A DNA stretch of 64,000 nt, from contig CADEGF010000043.1 of NCBI GenBank assembly GCA_902826815.1, positions 1 to 64,000 of the forward strand. The letters run 5' to 3'. Below, piece after piece: positions 1 through 8,800 of this stretch (position 1 is its first letter; every line of letters starts with the position of its first letter). Made by a program: the position numbers and the translations under genes. The notes beneath the pieces are model-generated. The model was not told the DNA's origin and made no database searches. It saw only the letters and a program-made list of their open reading frames with translations. This DNA is from an uncultured Mycobacteriaceae bacterium (GTDB lineage: Bacteria; Actinomycetota; Actinomycetes; Mycobacteriales; Mycobacteriaceae).

Positions 1-548
1 TCGGCGTGGGGCAGGGTGATCCGCCAGGTGGTCGACGCCTCGTCGCCGGTCTTGCTGATCGACCGCGGCGGCTCCGGCACGGGCTCGGGTTCGGCGTCGG
101 ATTCCGAGCGTGACTCGGGTTCGGGGCGGGGTTCGAGTTTGACCGCGGTGCGCAGCTGGGTGACCGACGCGTGGCGCGCCAACTCCGCATAATGCGCATC
201 AGAACCATGCCCGGCCCGCTGCGCGATGACCCCGACCTGGTCCAGCGACAGTCGGCCTTCGCGCATGGCATCGGCGCAGCGCGGGAACTCGGGCAGCCGG
301 TTCGCGACGGCGGCGATCGTGGCGGCATTCGTCGGCGAGGTGCCGGTTTTCCATGCCACCAGCGCGGCCACCGATCGGCACCCGGTGTTACCCCACAGCC
401 GGTCACCGTCGATCTCGGCCACGATGTCCACGATGCGCCCGTCGATCGCGTTGCGCTGACCCGTCAACTCCGCCAACTCCTCGAACAACACCTCCAGCCG
501 CGCCTCACGAGGCGGCGACGGCACGAACGACGGTGCGGTCGAAGACAT
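1..548 (-). CDS. DUF222 / HNH-endonuclease-type protein (REP13E12 family), N-terminal part
   Basis: The minus-strand frame opens with ATG at 548 and stays open to the window edge, so the C-terminus is missing. The visible 182 residues begin MSSTAPSFVPSP and contain a helical core (RLEVLFEELAELTGQRNAID, then DIVAEIDGDRLWGNTGCRS and AALVAWKTG) typical of the DUF222 domain found in mycobacterial REP13E12-like proteins. Those proteins usually carry a C-terminal HNH nuclease motif, which would lie outside the window. An acidic, Pro/Glu-rich linker occurs near residues 140-160. Such genes are repetitive and often mobile in mycobacteria. Role unknown; the family call is fairly safe, activity is not shown. 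Confidence 0.75.
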   Translation of the reverse strand, partial: MSSTAPSFVPSPPREARLEVLFEELAELTGQRNAIDGRIVDIVAEIDGDRLWGNTGCRSVAALVAWKTGTSPTNAATIAAVANRLPEFPRCADAMREGRLSLDQVGVIAQRAGHGSDAHYAELARHASVTQLRTAVKLEPRPEPESRSESDAEPEPVPEPPRSISKTGDEASTTWRITLPHA

Positions 549-600
549 AACCCCATCATCACAGAAGGGTCCGACAAAAATCGGCCCCCGGAGGCGGTCT

Positions 601-1500
601 TCACATGACTTTGATCGAGAAGCGCAGCGTCTCGGGTTCACCGGCAGCGGAGCGGAAGTTCCCGCGGGTGAGCGCATCGGTCGGTGCTGCCATCGGTTCG
701 ATGGCGACCAGATCCTCGCCCGGCGGGGCGAACAACTGTGCTGCGGGATAACCCTTTTCGAACGTCACCTCGATGCGGCGGTCGCCGCCTGCCAATGCGA
801 ATGTGGCACCGTCGGGTAACTGGTCGAAGCCGTCGTCGTAGGTAGTGCTTTCGAGCGGTTCGGTCCTGCCGTCCCAGTTCTCGGTCTCGCCGGTCGGAAT
901 ACCCCGGCTGTCCACGGGCAGGCTCCGCATATTCGGCGTGGTGAGCGTCCACTCCTCACGCGGCACACCAGGAATAATGAAGTACGGGTGATAGCCGAAG
1001 CACAGCGGAACCGACGCCTGCGTCGTCGGTGTCACCGTCGTCTCGACGGTGAGCGTCCGATCCGCCAACGTGATCTGCTGGGTCAGCACGTGCGGAAACG
1101 GGAAAGACGCCAGCAGGCGGCGGTCGGCGCCGTAGTCAAGGTCGGCGCGCAACGTGTTCCCTGAGCTGGCCGTCACCCCCCAGCCCGGATAGGCCGCCAG
1201 CACACCGTGGATGGGCAAGCCGTTTGCGTCAGCCCGTACACCGTCGGCGCCGATGGCCAGCGAGACGACGGTGCCGTCGACTTCATATGTGCTGGCGCTC
1301 AACCGGTTCGCCCACGGATAGAGCAGCGGTATGCCCATGGTCTTGCCGCTGGTGACATACGCGTCGAGCCCGCGCCGCTGACCAAGCAGCTCGACGCCGT
1401 CGTCCGCGAGTGAGGTGCAGATCATCCCGGCGCCGGGCACATACGTCGCGGTCAGCGACGACGATGGATCCTGAAGCGCTACGTGCTCGAACTCACCCAT
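601..1500 (-). CDS. Aldose 1-epimerase family protein
   Basis: 299 aa, starting at ATG 1500 (MGEFEHVALQDPSSSLTATY). The fold is that of galactose mutarotase-like enzymes, which interconvert alpha and beta anomers of hexoses. Family hallmarks visible are the N-terminal GAGMICTSL strand region, a NRLSAS arginine segment, the HGVLAAYPGW catalytic-histidine region, the second histidine in CFGYHPYF, and the acidic IEPMAAPTDAL segment holding the likely catalytic glutamate. Length matches the family. An open frame extends upstream past 1500, but that part overlaps the neighbouring flavohemoglobin gene and is not protein-like. The gene lies 26 bp downstream of the flavohemoglobin on the same strand and may be co-transcribed with it. 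Sugar substrate not determinable. Confidence 0.85.
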   Translation of the reverse strand: MGEFEHVALQDPSSSLTATYVPGAGMICTSLADDGVELLGQRRGLDAYVTSGKTMGIPLLYPWANRLSASTYEVDGTVVSLAIGADGVRADANGLPIHGVLAAYPGWGVTASSGNTLRADLDYGADRRLLASFPFPHVLTQQITLADRTLTVETTVTPTTQASVPLCFGYHPYFIIPGVPREEWTLTTPNMRSLPVDSRGIPTGETENWDGRTEPLESTTYDDGFDQLPDGATFALAGGDRRIEVTFEKGYPAAQLFAPPGEDLVAIEPMAAPTDALTRGNFRSAAGEPETLRFSIKVM

Positions 1501-1526
1501 GGTCGCGATCCTGTCACGCCGAGGAC

Positions 1527-2693
1527 TCAGGTGGCCAGGGGATCGTGCTGGATGTGTTCGGGCGGAGCGCCTTTGGCGATCAAGGCTTCCATGGTGGCGG
1601 CCGTCATGGCTGGGCCGCCGCAGATCAGGATCTGGCGGTCGCCCCAGTTCCCGTACTTGGTCACCACCTCGGGCAGCCTGCCGGTCTGGCGGACATGAAG
1701 ACCGCGGGGCGGCTGCACGTCGGGATAGTCTGTGGCCCACGGCGGATCCTTCGCGAACTCGGAGACCGGGGACACCGACAGCCACGGGTTGTGCGCCGCG
1801 ATCTGCCACAGCGTCTGCAGGTCATAGAGCTCGCACGGATACCGTGCGCCGAAGAACAGATGCACCCTCGGGTTCTCGCCCCACCGGGTGAGATCCATGA
1901 TCAGCGCCCGCAGCGGCGCCAGCCCGGTACTGCCCGCGACCATCAACACGTCGGCGCCGTCGCGGTCGATCTGCATACCGCCGTGCGGGTTCGACAGCCG
2001 CCACCGGTCACTCGGCTGGGTTTCGACTACGACGGTGGGACTGACCATCCCTCCGGTGACCGAGCGGACGTGAAATTCGATGGCGCCGCTGGGATCCGGT
2101 GGCATCGCAGGGCTCAGATAGCGCCAGCGGCGAGGCCACTGCGGTACCTGCACGGTCACATACTGGCCGGGGAAGTACGACAGCGGCTGGTCCAGCTGAA
2201 GCCGAACCACCGAGATATCGCGGGACACCCGGTTGAGCTCAACGACGGTGCCGTCGCAGAACGGGGGACCCTGTTCGGCATCGGCCGCGCCGTGCATGAC
2301 TCCGATGAACAGTTCGAGCGCGGCGCGGGCGGTGTCGTCGAGCTTGTCGTCCCAGTTGTCGCTGAGCTGACTGCGCAACGTCGTATAGAGCGCCTCATGC
2401 ATGCTGAAGTACTGGCTCTGCTGCACTCCGTACTTGCGGTGGTCGCGGCCGAGCTGGGCCAGGAAGGCGACCGGCTCTTCGGCCCTCTGGTCGACGAGTT
2501 CCCCGAACAACCACGCCAGCGCCTGGCTGAACACCCTGAACTGGGTGCCGAGATCGGGTGGGAACAGGTCTCGCACCGCCATGTCGATGGCGAACCACTT
2601 GGTGTAGAACTCGCGGATCGTGTCAACGCCCCCGAGGCGTGGGTCGACGGCGTCGCGCAGCATCCGCAGCCCGTCGCGGTCATCGAGTCCCAC
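1527..2693 (-). CDS. Type II flavohemoglobin (globin + FAD/NAD reductase), Rv0385-like
   Basis: 388 aa from a GTG start at 2693. Residues about 1-135 form a globin domain (EFYTKWFAIDMAVRDLFP; distal and proximal regions around RDHRKYGVQQSQYFSMHEAL). Then comes a ferredoxin-reductase FAD domain with the RxYS-type motif in RRWRYLSPAMPP, and a C-terminal NAD(P) domain with GSTGLAPLRALIMDL and ICGGPAMT. It sits beside clpB's neighbourhood, as Rv0385 does in M. tuberculosis; from memory, that protein is an unconventional flavohemoglobin reported to oxidise D-lactate rather than detoxify NO. The start is uncertain because the frame is open upstream and has no clear ribosome site. A GGACAGCTGTCC palindrome lies about 31 bp before this start. 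Confidence 0.85.
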   Translation of the reverse strand: MGLDDRDGLRMLRDAVDPRLGGVDTIREFYTKWFAIDMAVRDLFPPDLGTQFRVFSQALAWLFGELVDQRAEEPVAFLAQLGRDHRKYGVQQSQYFSMHEALYTTLRSQLSDNWDDKLDDTARAALELFIGVMHGAADAEQGPPFCDGTVVELNRVSRDISVVRLQLDQPLSYFPGQYVTVQVPQWPRRWRYLSPAMPPDPSGAIEFHVRSVTGGMVSPTVVVETQPSDRWRLSNPHGGMQIDRDGADVLMVAGSTGLAPLRALIMDLTRWGENPRVHLFFGARYPCELYDLQTLWQIAAHNPWLSVSPVSEFAKDPPWATDYPDVQPPRGLHVRQTGRLPEVVTKYGNWGDRQILICGGPAMTAATMEALIAKGAPPEHIQHDPLAT

Positions 2694-2723
2694 GCCGTTC
2701 GAGTGTAGGTGAACAGAGCGGAC

Positions 2724-2735
2724 GGACAGCTGTCC
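2724..2735. promoter_or_regulatory. 12-bp perfect palindrome upstream of the flavohemoglobin
   Basis: GGACAGCTGTCC is a perfect palindrome in the 47-bp gap between the YhgE-like membrane gene (ends 2741) and the flavohemoglobin start (2693). On the plus strand it is followed by TGTTTTT, so it could also act as a weak terminator in that direction. Read toward the flavohemoglobin it is in the right place for an operator. No cognate regulator can be named. Confidence 0.35.
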
Positions 2736-2740
2736 TGTTT

Positions 2741-3736
2741 TTAGCCGTTGCGCGCGGCGGCAATCACAATCAGCGTGGTTCCTGCCAGTGCCCAACAGGT
2801 CAGCACCGCGAGCGCCATACCCGCGCCCGCACCGTCGAAGAAGGCCGTCGACCGCAGCAGCGTCGCGGTGGCACCCTGCGGCAACCACTGGCCGAACGCA
2901 CCCCATCCGCTGGGCAGAAGCTCGGGCGCACTGGCCAGCCCTGACAACGGGTTGCCCAGCAAGAGCGCGATCAGCGAGCCCGCGGCCAGCCCGGCCCGTC
3001 CGAACAACGAGCCGAGGCCGAGTACCGACAGCCCGGCGGCGAGTACGCCGAGTGTCAGGCCGCCGGCAACGCCCCAGAAATTCGCGTCGATCGAGCCGAG
3101 CAGGAAGCGGAGCAGGGCGGCGATGGTCATGCCCGCCAACCCGGCGAACACCACCACGGCAGCGAACCGCGTCCACACCTCGCCACGCAGCACCAGCACG
3201 AGTGCGATGGCGGGCAGCAGCCCGGCCAGCGTGATGGGCAGCGCAGACGCCGCGAGCCCGGCCCCGCGCGGATCGCCGGCGCTTGGCGGCGCGACGTCCT
3301 CGGTCTTCAGCTGCACACCCGCGTGTTGGGCGATGCCGCTGCCGACCTGGCTCAGCAGTTGGGCGACGGTCGGACTGGCGCCGGTGGCGATGAGCAGCGT
3401 GCGGCCCTCGGGTCCGAATGAGATACCGCCGTAGACGTCGCGGTTGCGGATCGCGTCGCGAAGCGCGGCCTCGCCGGGGTAGTAGGTGATCTCGAACGCG
3501 CCTGGCGCATTCTGCTCGAGCATGTCGGCAACTTGACCGCTGGCCGCCTGCGGACCCGCCGCACCGATCGGTACCTCGTGCGGCTTGGAACGCGCCGCGG
3601 GCAGGGCGAAGGCGATCGCGACGATCGCGATCGCGACCGCCAGCACCGCGACGATGCCGGTCGCGCGCAGCGCGGCAGGGGGTTCATGGGCCGGGGCGGC
3701 GTGATGGGTGTGCCTGGGCAGCGACTCCGTTGTCAT
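2741..3736 (-). CDS. YhgE/Pip-like multi-pass membrane protein
   Basis: 331 aa from ATG 3736 (MTTESLPRHTHHAAP). An alternative ATG 18 bp upstream (3754) would add MKSERA. I prefer 3736 because AGAGAG lies just before it. One N-terminal membrane helix (about residues 25-50) precedes an extracellular segment (PIGAAGPQAASGQVADML, then DAIRNRDVYGGISF), followed by five or six helices from about residue 165. This is the layout of ABC-2/YhgE-Pip (DUF3533-type) proteins, which are often linked to export or phage-infection proteins. A divergent TetR gene with a palindromic operator in between suggests it is the regulated target, perhaps an efflux-related membrane protein. Substrate unknown. Confidence 0.7.
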   Translation of the reverse strand: MTTESLPRHTHHAAPAHEPPAALRATGIVAVLAVAIAIVAIAFALPAARSKPHEVPIGAAGPQAASGQVADMLEQNAPGAFEITYYPGEAALRDAIRNRDVYGGISFGPEGRTLLIATGASPTVAQLLSQVGSGIAQHAGVQLKTEDVAPPSAGDPRGAGLAASALPITLAGLLPAIALVLVLRGEVWTRFAAVVVFAGLAGMTIAALLRFLLGSIDANFWGVAGGLTLGVLAAGLSVLGLGSLFGRAGLAAGSLIALLLGNPLSGLASAPELLPSGWGAFGQWLPQGATATLLRSTAFFDGAGAGMALAVLTCWALAGTTLIVIAAARNG

Positions 3737-3802
3737 TGCTCTCTCACTTTTCATCCGACGTTGAATTGTTTCTCCCGGGCAGCGTAACTCGAAGGGAAAC
3801 AG

Positions 3803-3822
3803 ATTTCAACAGAGATTGAAAT
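3803..3822. promoter_or_regulatory. Candidate TetR operator between divergent genes
   Basis: Perfect 7-bp inverted repeat ATTTCAA - 6 nt - TTGAAAT, 15 bp upstream of the tetR GTG start (3837) and 67 bp upstream of the divergent membrane-protein start. Position and symmetry fit the autoregulatory operator of the adjacent TetR repressor. AT-rich arms in a high-GC genome make chance occurrence less likely. Confidence 0.55.
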
Positions 3823-3836
3823 GATACTGTCGACAT

Positions 3837-4469
3837 GTGGCGCTACCAGCGAAGACATCGAGTCGCCGTCGCGGCAGACGGCAGGGCGAGCCGGTGTCGC
3901 GCGACGCGGTGCTGCGCGCAGCCAAACAGCGGTTCGCGGTGGAGGGCTACGAGAAGACGACGCTGCGCGCGATCGCCGACGACGCACACGTCGACCCGTC
4001 GATGGTGCTCTACCTGTTCGGGTCGAAGGCCGACCTGTTCAGGGAGTCGCTACAGCTGATCGTCGATCCCGAGGTGCTGGTAACGGCGCTGGCCGACGGC
4101 GACGGCGACATCGGCAACCGGATGGTCCGCTCATACCTGGGCATCTGGGAGCACCCGGACACCGCTGCCAGCATGGTCGCGATGCTGCAGTCGGCGACGT
4201 CGAACCCCGACGCACACGAAGCGTTCCGCGCGTTCATGCAGAACTACGTGCTCACGGCCGTGTCCGGTGCGCTCGGCGGCGGCGAGCAGGCGCGGATGCG
4301 CGCGTTGTTGGCTGCGACCAATCTTGTCGGGACCGCGATCCTGCGCTACGTCATGCGGGTGGCGCCGCTGGCCGACCTACCCGCCGAGGATGTCGTCAGC
4401 CTGATCGGGCCCGCGGTGACCCGCTACCTCACCGCATCCGCCGACGAGCTGGGTCTGCCGCCGCTATAG
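3837..4469 (+). CDS. TetR/AcrR family transcriptional regulator
   Basis: 210 aa, GTG start at 3837 (reading as MALPAKTSSRRRGRRQGEP). The N-terminal helix-turn-helix is clear: AVLRAAKQRFAVEGYEKTTL, RAIADDAHVDPSMVLYLFGS, then KADLFRESL. The C-terminal ligand-binding domain resembles mycobacterial TetR_C33-type regulators (GNRMVRSYLGIWEHPDTAAS). It is divergent from the YhgE-like membrane gene with a palindrome between them, so it most likely represses that gene and itself. Its 3' end overlaps the convergent GAP-family gene by 6 bp. Ligand unknown. Confidence 0.85.
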   Translation: MALPAKTSSRRRGRRQGEPVSRDAVLRAAKQRFAVEGYEKTTLRAIADDAHVDPSMVLYLFGSKADLFRESLQLIVDPEVLVTALADGDGDIGNRMVRSYLGIWEHPDTAASMVAMLQSATSNPDAHEAFRAFMQNYVLTAVSGALGGGEQARMRALLAATNLVGTAILRYVMRVAPLADLPAEDVVSLIGPAVTRYLTASADELGLPPL

Positions 4470-5135
4470 CCCGTGAATTCCCTTGTACAGCACCATAAGC
4501 CCGATGACGACCAGGATCGCGGCGACCAGCACGGCGTGCTTGCGTTCCATCCACTCCTTCAGCCGGGCCAGCTGCTCGTCGAGGCGACTGCCTGCCACCG
4601 CGTACGCGAGGATCGGGATCGCGACCGTCGAACCGGCGATCAGCACGAACCACGCGACAGCGCCCCACGCACCCGGTGGCCGTAGCCCCGCACTACCGAT
4701 CGCCAAACCTGCTGCGGCACAGATGAAGAGCACCTTGGGATTGACCACGGTCAACGCCGCCGCGGTCAGGAGCGACCGTATCGGTGTGAACTTCTTCATG
4801 CTGTTCATCCAGCCCGGCGTGTGGGCCGACCGGTTTCGGGTGAACCATTTGTAGAGACCGAACGCGATCACCGCCGCGCCGACCACGACGCGCAGCCACG
4901 ACGCCCAAACCGGCGGCTTCTCCCGCAGTCCGCCCGCCAGGCTGGAGACCTCGAGGAAGATCGTCGCCAACGCGGCAAGGCCGAACAGCCAGCCGAACAG
5001 GAACGCAAGCCCCGTCGGTCGCGGTTTCGGAGTGTCCAACACCAGCACCGCAGGAATGATCGAGAACGGCGAAAGGGCGATGACCAGCGCCAGCGGCACG
5101 AGATCGGTCAACACCGATCCCCAATTGCCCGACAT
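4464..5135 (-). CDS. GAP (Sap/LysE-like) family membrane protein
   Basis: 223 aa from ATG 5135 (MSGNWGSVLTDLVPLALV). Six hydrophobic segments with the early ALSPFSIIPAVLVL motif and the central NPKVLFICAAAGLA motif identify the GAP/Sap family of LysE-like transporters. Mycobacterial members are associated with glycopeptidolipid or sulfolipid surface exposure, though here no lipid cluster is adjacent. The protein has a positively charged linker around residues 115-130 (KWFTRNRSAHTPGWMNSMKK). A longer upstream open frame exists but has no membrane-protein character and overlaps the next gene antisense. Convergent with the tetR gene (6 bp overlap). Cargo unknown. Confidence 0.75.
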   Translation of the reverse strand: MSGNWGSVLTDLVPLALVIALSPFSIIPAVLVLDTPKPRPTGLAFLFGWLFGLAALATIFLEVSSLAGGLREKPPVWASWLRVVVGAAVIAFGLYKWFTRNRSAHTPGWMNSMKKFTPIRSLLTAAALTVVNPKVLFICAAAGLAIGSAGLRPPGAWGAVAWFVLIAGSTVAIPILAYAVAGSRLDEQLARLKEWMERKHAVLVAAILVVIGLMVLYKGIHGL

Positions 5136-5312
5136 TGACCGCCCTTTCGTCGCACTATCTTCGGGAGAAGGTAGCAAGTCGGAGATCGAGTTTCGTTGAC
5201 ACTGCGCTAATGGCGGACAAAATCGAGTAGCCGTAGCCGTGTGCGCAGAGTCAATATCACCATTTGCCGTTTGCCACCTCACACGCCGACGCAGCTGACA
5301 TACTCGCGATCG

Positions 5313-5807
5313 ATGACGCGATCCGCATGGGCCAAATGCGCTGCGCCGGTGACACTCGCCGCGGTGCTTGCAGCCGTTCTCACCCTCCAGCCGCAAGCCA
5401 CCGCCAAGGCCGACAGCTGCTCGGATGCGATGTCTAACCTTGCGCTGGCATTGGACGCAGGGCCATGCGCCGACGTGCTCGCGCAGGAGAGACGCTGGCT
5501 GACAGCGATCACCGAAGGCGACCGCGCAACCGTGGAATCTGTTCTGGCGCCGACCTTCAAGCACATCAACTCCGACGGGAAATTGCTCGACCGCGCGCGG
5601 GAGATCGCGGCGATCGAGAAGGTCTCCGTCACGATGAACCCGTCCGATCAGCTCGTCGACATCTCCGGCGACACCGCCGTCATCCACGGTGTGAACACCT
5701 TGATCGACGACGGGAAGGTGATCGCCCGCGAGCGATTCACGGATGTCTTCGCGCTGCAGAACGGTCAGTGGCTTGCGCTCTCGGCTCACGAGACACCGCT
5801 CGGATAG
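5313..5807 (+). CDS. Secreted NTF2-like (DUF4440-type) protein
   Basis: 164 aa. I chose ATG 5313 because it begins a classic signal peptide: MTRSAWAKCAAP, a hydrophobic stretch LAAVLAAVLTL, and an AxA-type cleavage near ATAKAD. A GTG at 5241 in the same frame would place 24 extra non-signal residues in front. The mature part (residues about 50-160) is a small alpha+beta cone-like domain: RWLTAITEGDRATVESVLAP, then KLLDRAREIAA, VDISGDTAVIHGVNTL and RERFTDVFALQNGQW. This is the pattern of DUF4440/SnoaL-like proteins, whose roles range from enzymes to scaffolds. Two cysteines in the mature N-terminus may form a disulphide. It lies 87 bp before the multicopper oxidase. A TTGACA-N16-CAAAAT promoter-like sequence lies at 5196-5223. 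Confidence 0.7.
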   Translation: MTRSAWAKCAAPVTLAAVLAAVLTLQPQATAKADSCSDAMSNLALALDAGPCADVLAQERRWLTAITEGDRATVESVLAPTFKHINSDGKLLDRAREIAAIEKVSVTMNPSDQLVDISGDTAVIHGVNTLIDDGKVIARERFTDVFALQNGQWLALSAHETPLG

Positions 5808-5894
5808 ACCGTCCGGTGCAATTAGCCACGGAAATATCGCCTGCTCTGTAGCATTTTTGCTGCATTCCCACCCACATCATGAATGGGGAGCGCT

Positions 5895-8800
5895 ATGCGG
5901 CGTCTTCGCACACAGTCGGTCCTCCTCGTTGCGCTGACGGTCGTCATATCGATGACCGCGATGATGACGGCATGCAGCAGAGAGATGACCGCGCCGGCCC
6001 CGCAGGCCGGTGTCAACGCCGGGCCGGACGGAAAGCCTGCGCCGTTTCGGGAGCCGGTCCGGCTGTCGAGCAAGGACGGCGTGCTCGAGGTGCGTCTCTC
6101 GGCGCACCAGTCAACCGTCAACCTCGACACCGTCAAAGAACCCGTCACCAACTTCATGACCTTCGGGTTCGACTTGATCAAGGGAACCAGCTCCGACGGT
6201 GCGAGCAAGGGCGACCACCTGTACCCCGGCCCCACGCTTCACGTCGAACCCGGTGAGAAGCTGATCGTGCACTACGACAACGATCTTGCGGGCCTCGACA
6301 TCCAGGACTTCTTCGACCCCGCGATGACGCCCAAGGGCGGGGACGTGCCGATCTACCCGCCGACACTCGAAGAGGCGCCGCTGAACCTGCACACCCACGG
6401 TCTGCACGTCAGCCCGTCGGGTAACGCCGACAATGTGCTGTTGGCGATTCCGGCGGGGATGGGCAACACGTACTCCTACGACGTGCCGAAGACGATGCCC
6501 AACGGGCTGTACTGGTACCACAGCCACCGCCACACGATGACGGCTCAGCAGACCTACTACGGCCTTGCCGGACTTCTCGAGATCGGCCGACCCGACGGCA
6601 ATCTGCCGCTGGTGACCGAGAACGATATTCCGGTGCGTGACATGGCGATTCAATACAATTTCGTGTTCGACCGCAACGGCAAGGGTCATCAGCTGAACAA
6701 CTACAGCTGGCCTCAGTTCGTTTCGACGTTCACTCCGCCCCAGGGCACACAACTGGCGGACGGAACGTATCAGCCGAGCCTGGCCCCGGTGAACATCGCC
6801 GATACCGCGATGGGTGCCGAATACGTCACGCCGTGGTGGTCCGGACCGCTGTCACCGAAGAACAACCGCGGCCAGACCCAGTTCATGCCGTCGAACCTGA
6901 TCGCCTTCGACAGCCCGACCAAGAAGATCGCCGAGAAGCCCGAGCTGCCGGAGAACCAGCGCGATGTGCAGTTCACCATCAACGGCCAATTCCAGCCCGA
7001 GCTGAAGATCAAGCCGGGGCAGACGGAGATCTGGGCGATCGCCAATATCAGCGACATCGCCTACATGACACTGCGATTGACCGAGACGGCGACGGGAAAC
7101 CATCCCAAGTTCGCCATCGTCGGGCAGGACGGCAACCCGTATACACAGGTCGGTCGACCCGTCTACGGTGACGGCACGACGCTCGACATCCCCCCTGCCT
7201 CCCGGTACGCGATCGCCGTCACCATGCCCAAGGAAGGTGATCTGGTGCTCGAGTTCCCGCCGGATCCGAAGGCGAAAGAGATCACGGATCCCGGTGTGGT
7301 GTATACCAACAACGGCACCAAGAACCCGCCGGCAGTGCTCGGCGACCTGACCGTCGATCCGAAATACATCAGCTACGCCGACGGCTTCTTCGTGTTCCCG
7401 ACTCAGACCCTGATCCGTGCCACACCCGACACCGGCGGCGAGGGCCGCACCACGGCGTTCGAGCAGGGCCAGAACCTCGACGCGTTCACATCGTTCGTCG
7501 ACACGTCGGTGATGAGCCCCACCGTCAAGCGGGCGATGAAGATCACCGACACCATCGGCGGCGACAAAGCCAGCAACAACGATCCCAAGGCCGTCATCTA
7601 CATGTTCGACCCCGCCGGGTTCCCGAATGTGCCGCTGATCCAGCCCCGGCTGAACTCGGTCGAGGAATGGACGATCACCAACTTCAACAACGATGCGCAT
7701 CCGATGCACATCCACGTCAACGACTTTCAGGTGATGGCGATCGACGATCCACATCGGGGAAAGACCGGGGTGCAAGCGTGGGGGCTCGACAACGTCAACG
7801 TGCCCGCCCCGATTTTCGATGACAGGCATGTCGTGAGCACTCCGGCGTCGCTGACCCTGCGTCAGGAGTTCCTCGAGTTCGTCGGCACCTACGTGATCCA
7901 CTGTCACCGGCTCAACCACGAGGACAACGGGCTGATGGCGACGATCAACGTCATCCCCGAGGTGTCGACGTACGCGGTGGCAGTCCCTGGTGGCAGCGGT
8001 AAGCCGGCAACCGTGCAGGTCCGAGACAACAACGGCGACAAGGTGCTTGCGACCGTCGTCCCGTTTCCTGACTTCGAGGGCACCCCAAGCGTCGCGATGG
8101 CCGATGTGAACGGCGACATGATTCTCGACTTGATCGTCGGCTCCGGCAAGGGGGTGGCGCCCGAGGTTGTCGCCTACGACGGCAACGACACCACCGACGG
8201 ACTTTTCAGGACGGAGATCACCCGCTTCGCCCCGTTCGACGCGAGCTTCACCGGCGGAGTGAACGTCGCCGGTACGGATATCGACGGGAATGCCTTGGCC
8301 GACAACATCATCGTCGGCACCGGCCCGGGCACGGAGAGCCAGATCAAGGTCTTCTCGTCGAAACTGCCCGATAAAACAGGCAAGGCGCCCGACGTATTCT
8401 CCACCTTCACCCCGTATCCGGGATCTCAGTCGGGGGTGACGATGGCCACCGGCATGGTCGAGTTGGGCTCGGGCCGGGAGAGCATCGTGACGGCTCCAGG
8501 CCCCGGCGATGCACCCGTCGTCAAGACGTTCCGGTGGGACCTGTTCACGCCCACCGAGCGGGCACAGGCCAATGGCACCGCGACACAGGGCCATTCGGGC
8601 AAACCGACCGACCCGAAGACGACATCGCAGTTCCTGGCGTATGACGAGGATTACAAGGATGGCGTGGCGCTGTCGGCCGGGTGGGTCGCGGGTGCTGAGG
8701 GCGGGGCGAAGAGCATCGTCACCGGTCAACTCGGCGGCGACGGCAGGGTGAAGGTGTGGTCGAATGGCTCACTCTTGGACGGCCAGCCGGCGATCTACCT

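Noticed and set aside
1501..1809. N-terminal extension of the aldose epimerase
   Set aside because: The extra residues lie in the flavohemoglobin gene in another frame and look non-native.
2694..3176. N-terminal extension of the flavohemoglobin
   Set aside because: Arg/Gly-rich, overlaps the membrane-protein gene in another frame; the globin domain begins right after GTG 2693.
6852..8729. 625-codon open frame antisense to the multicopper oxidase
   Set aside because: No recognisable domain; the sense strand has complete copper motifs, so this is a shadow.
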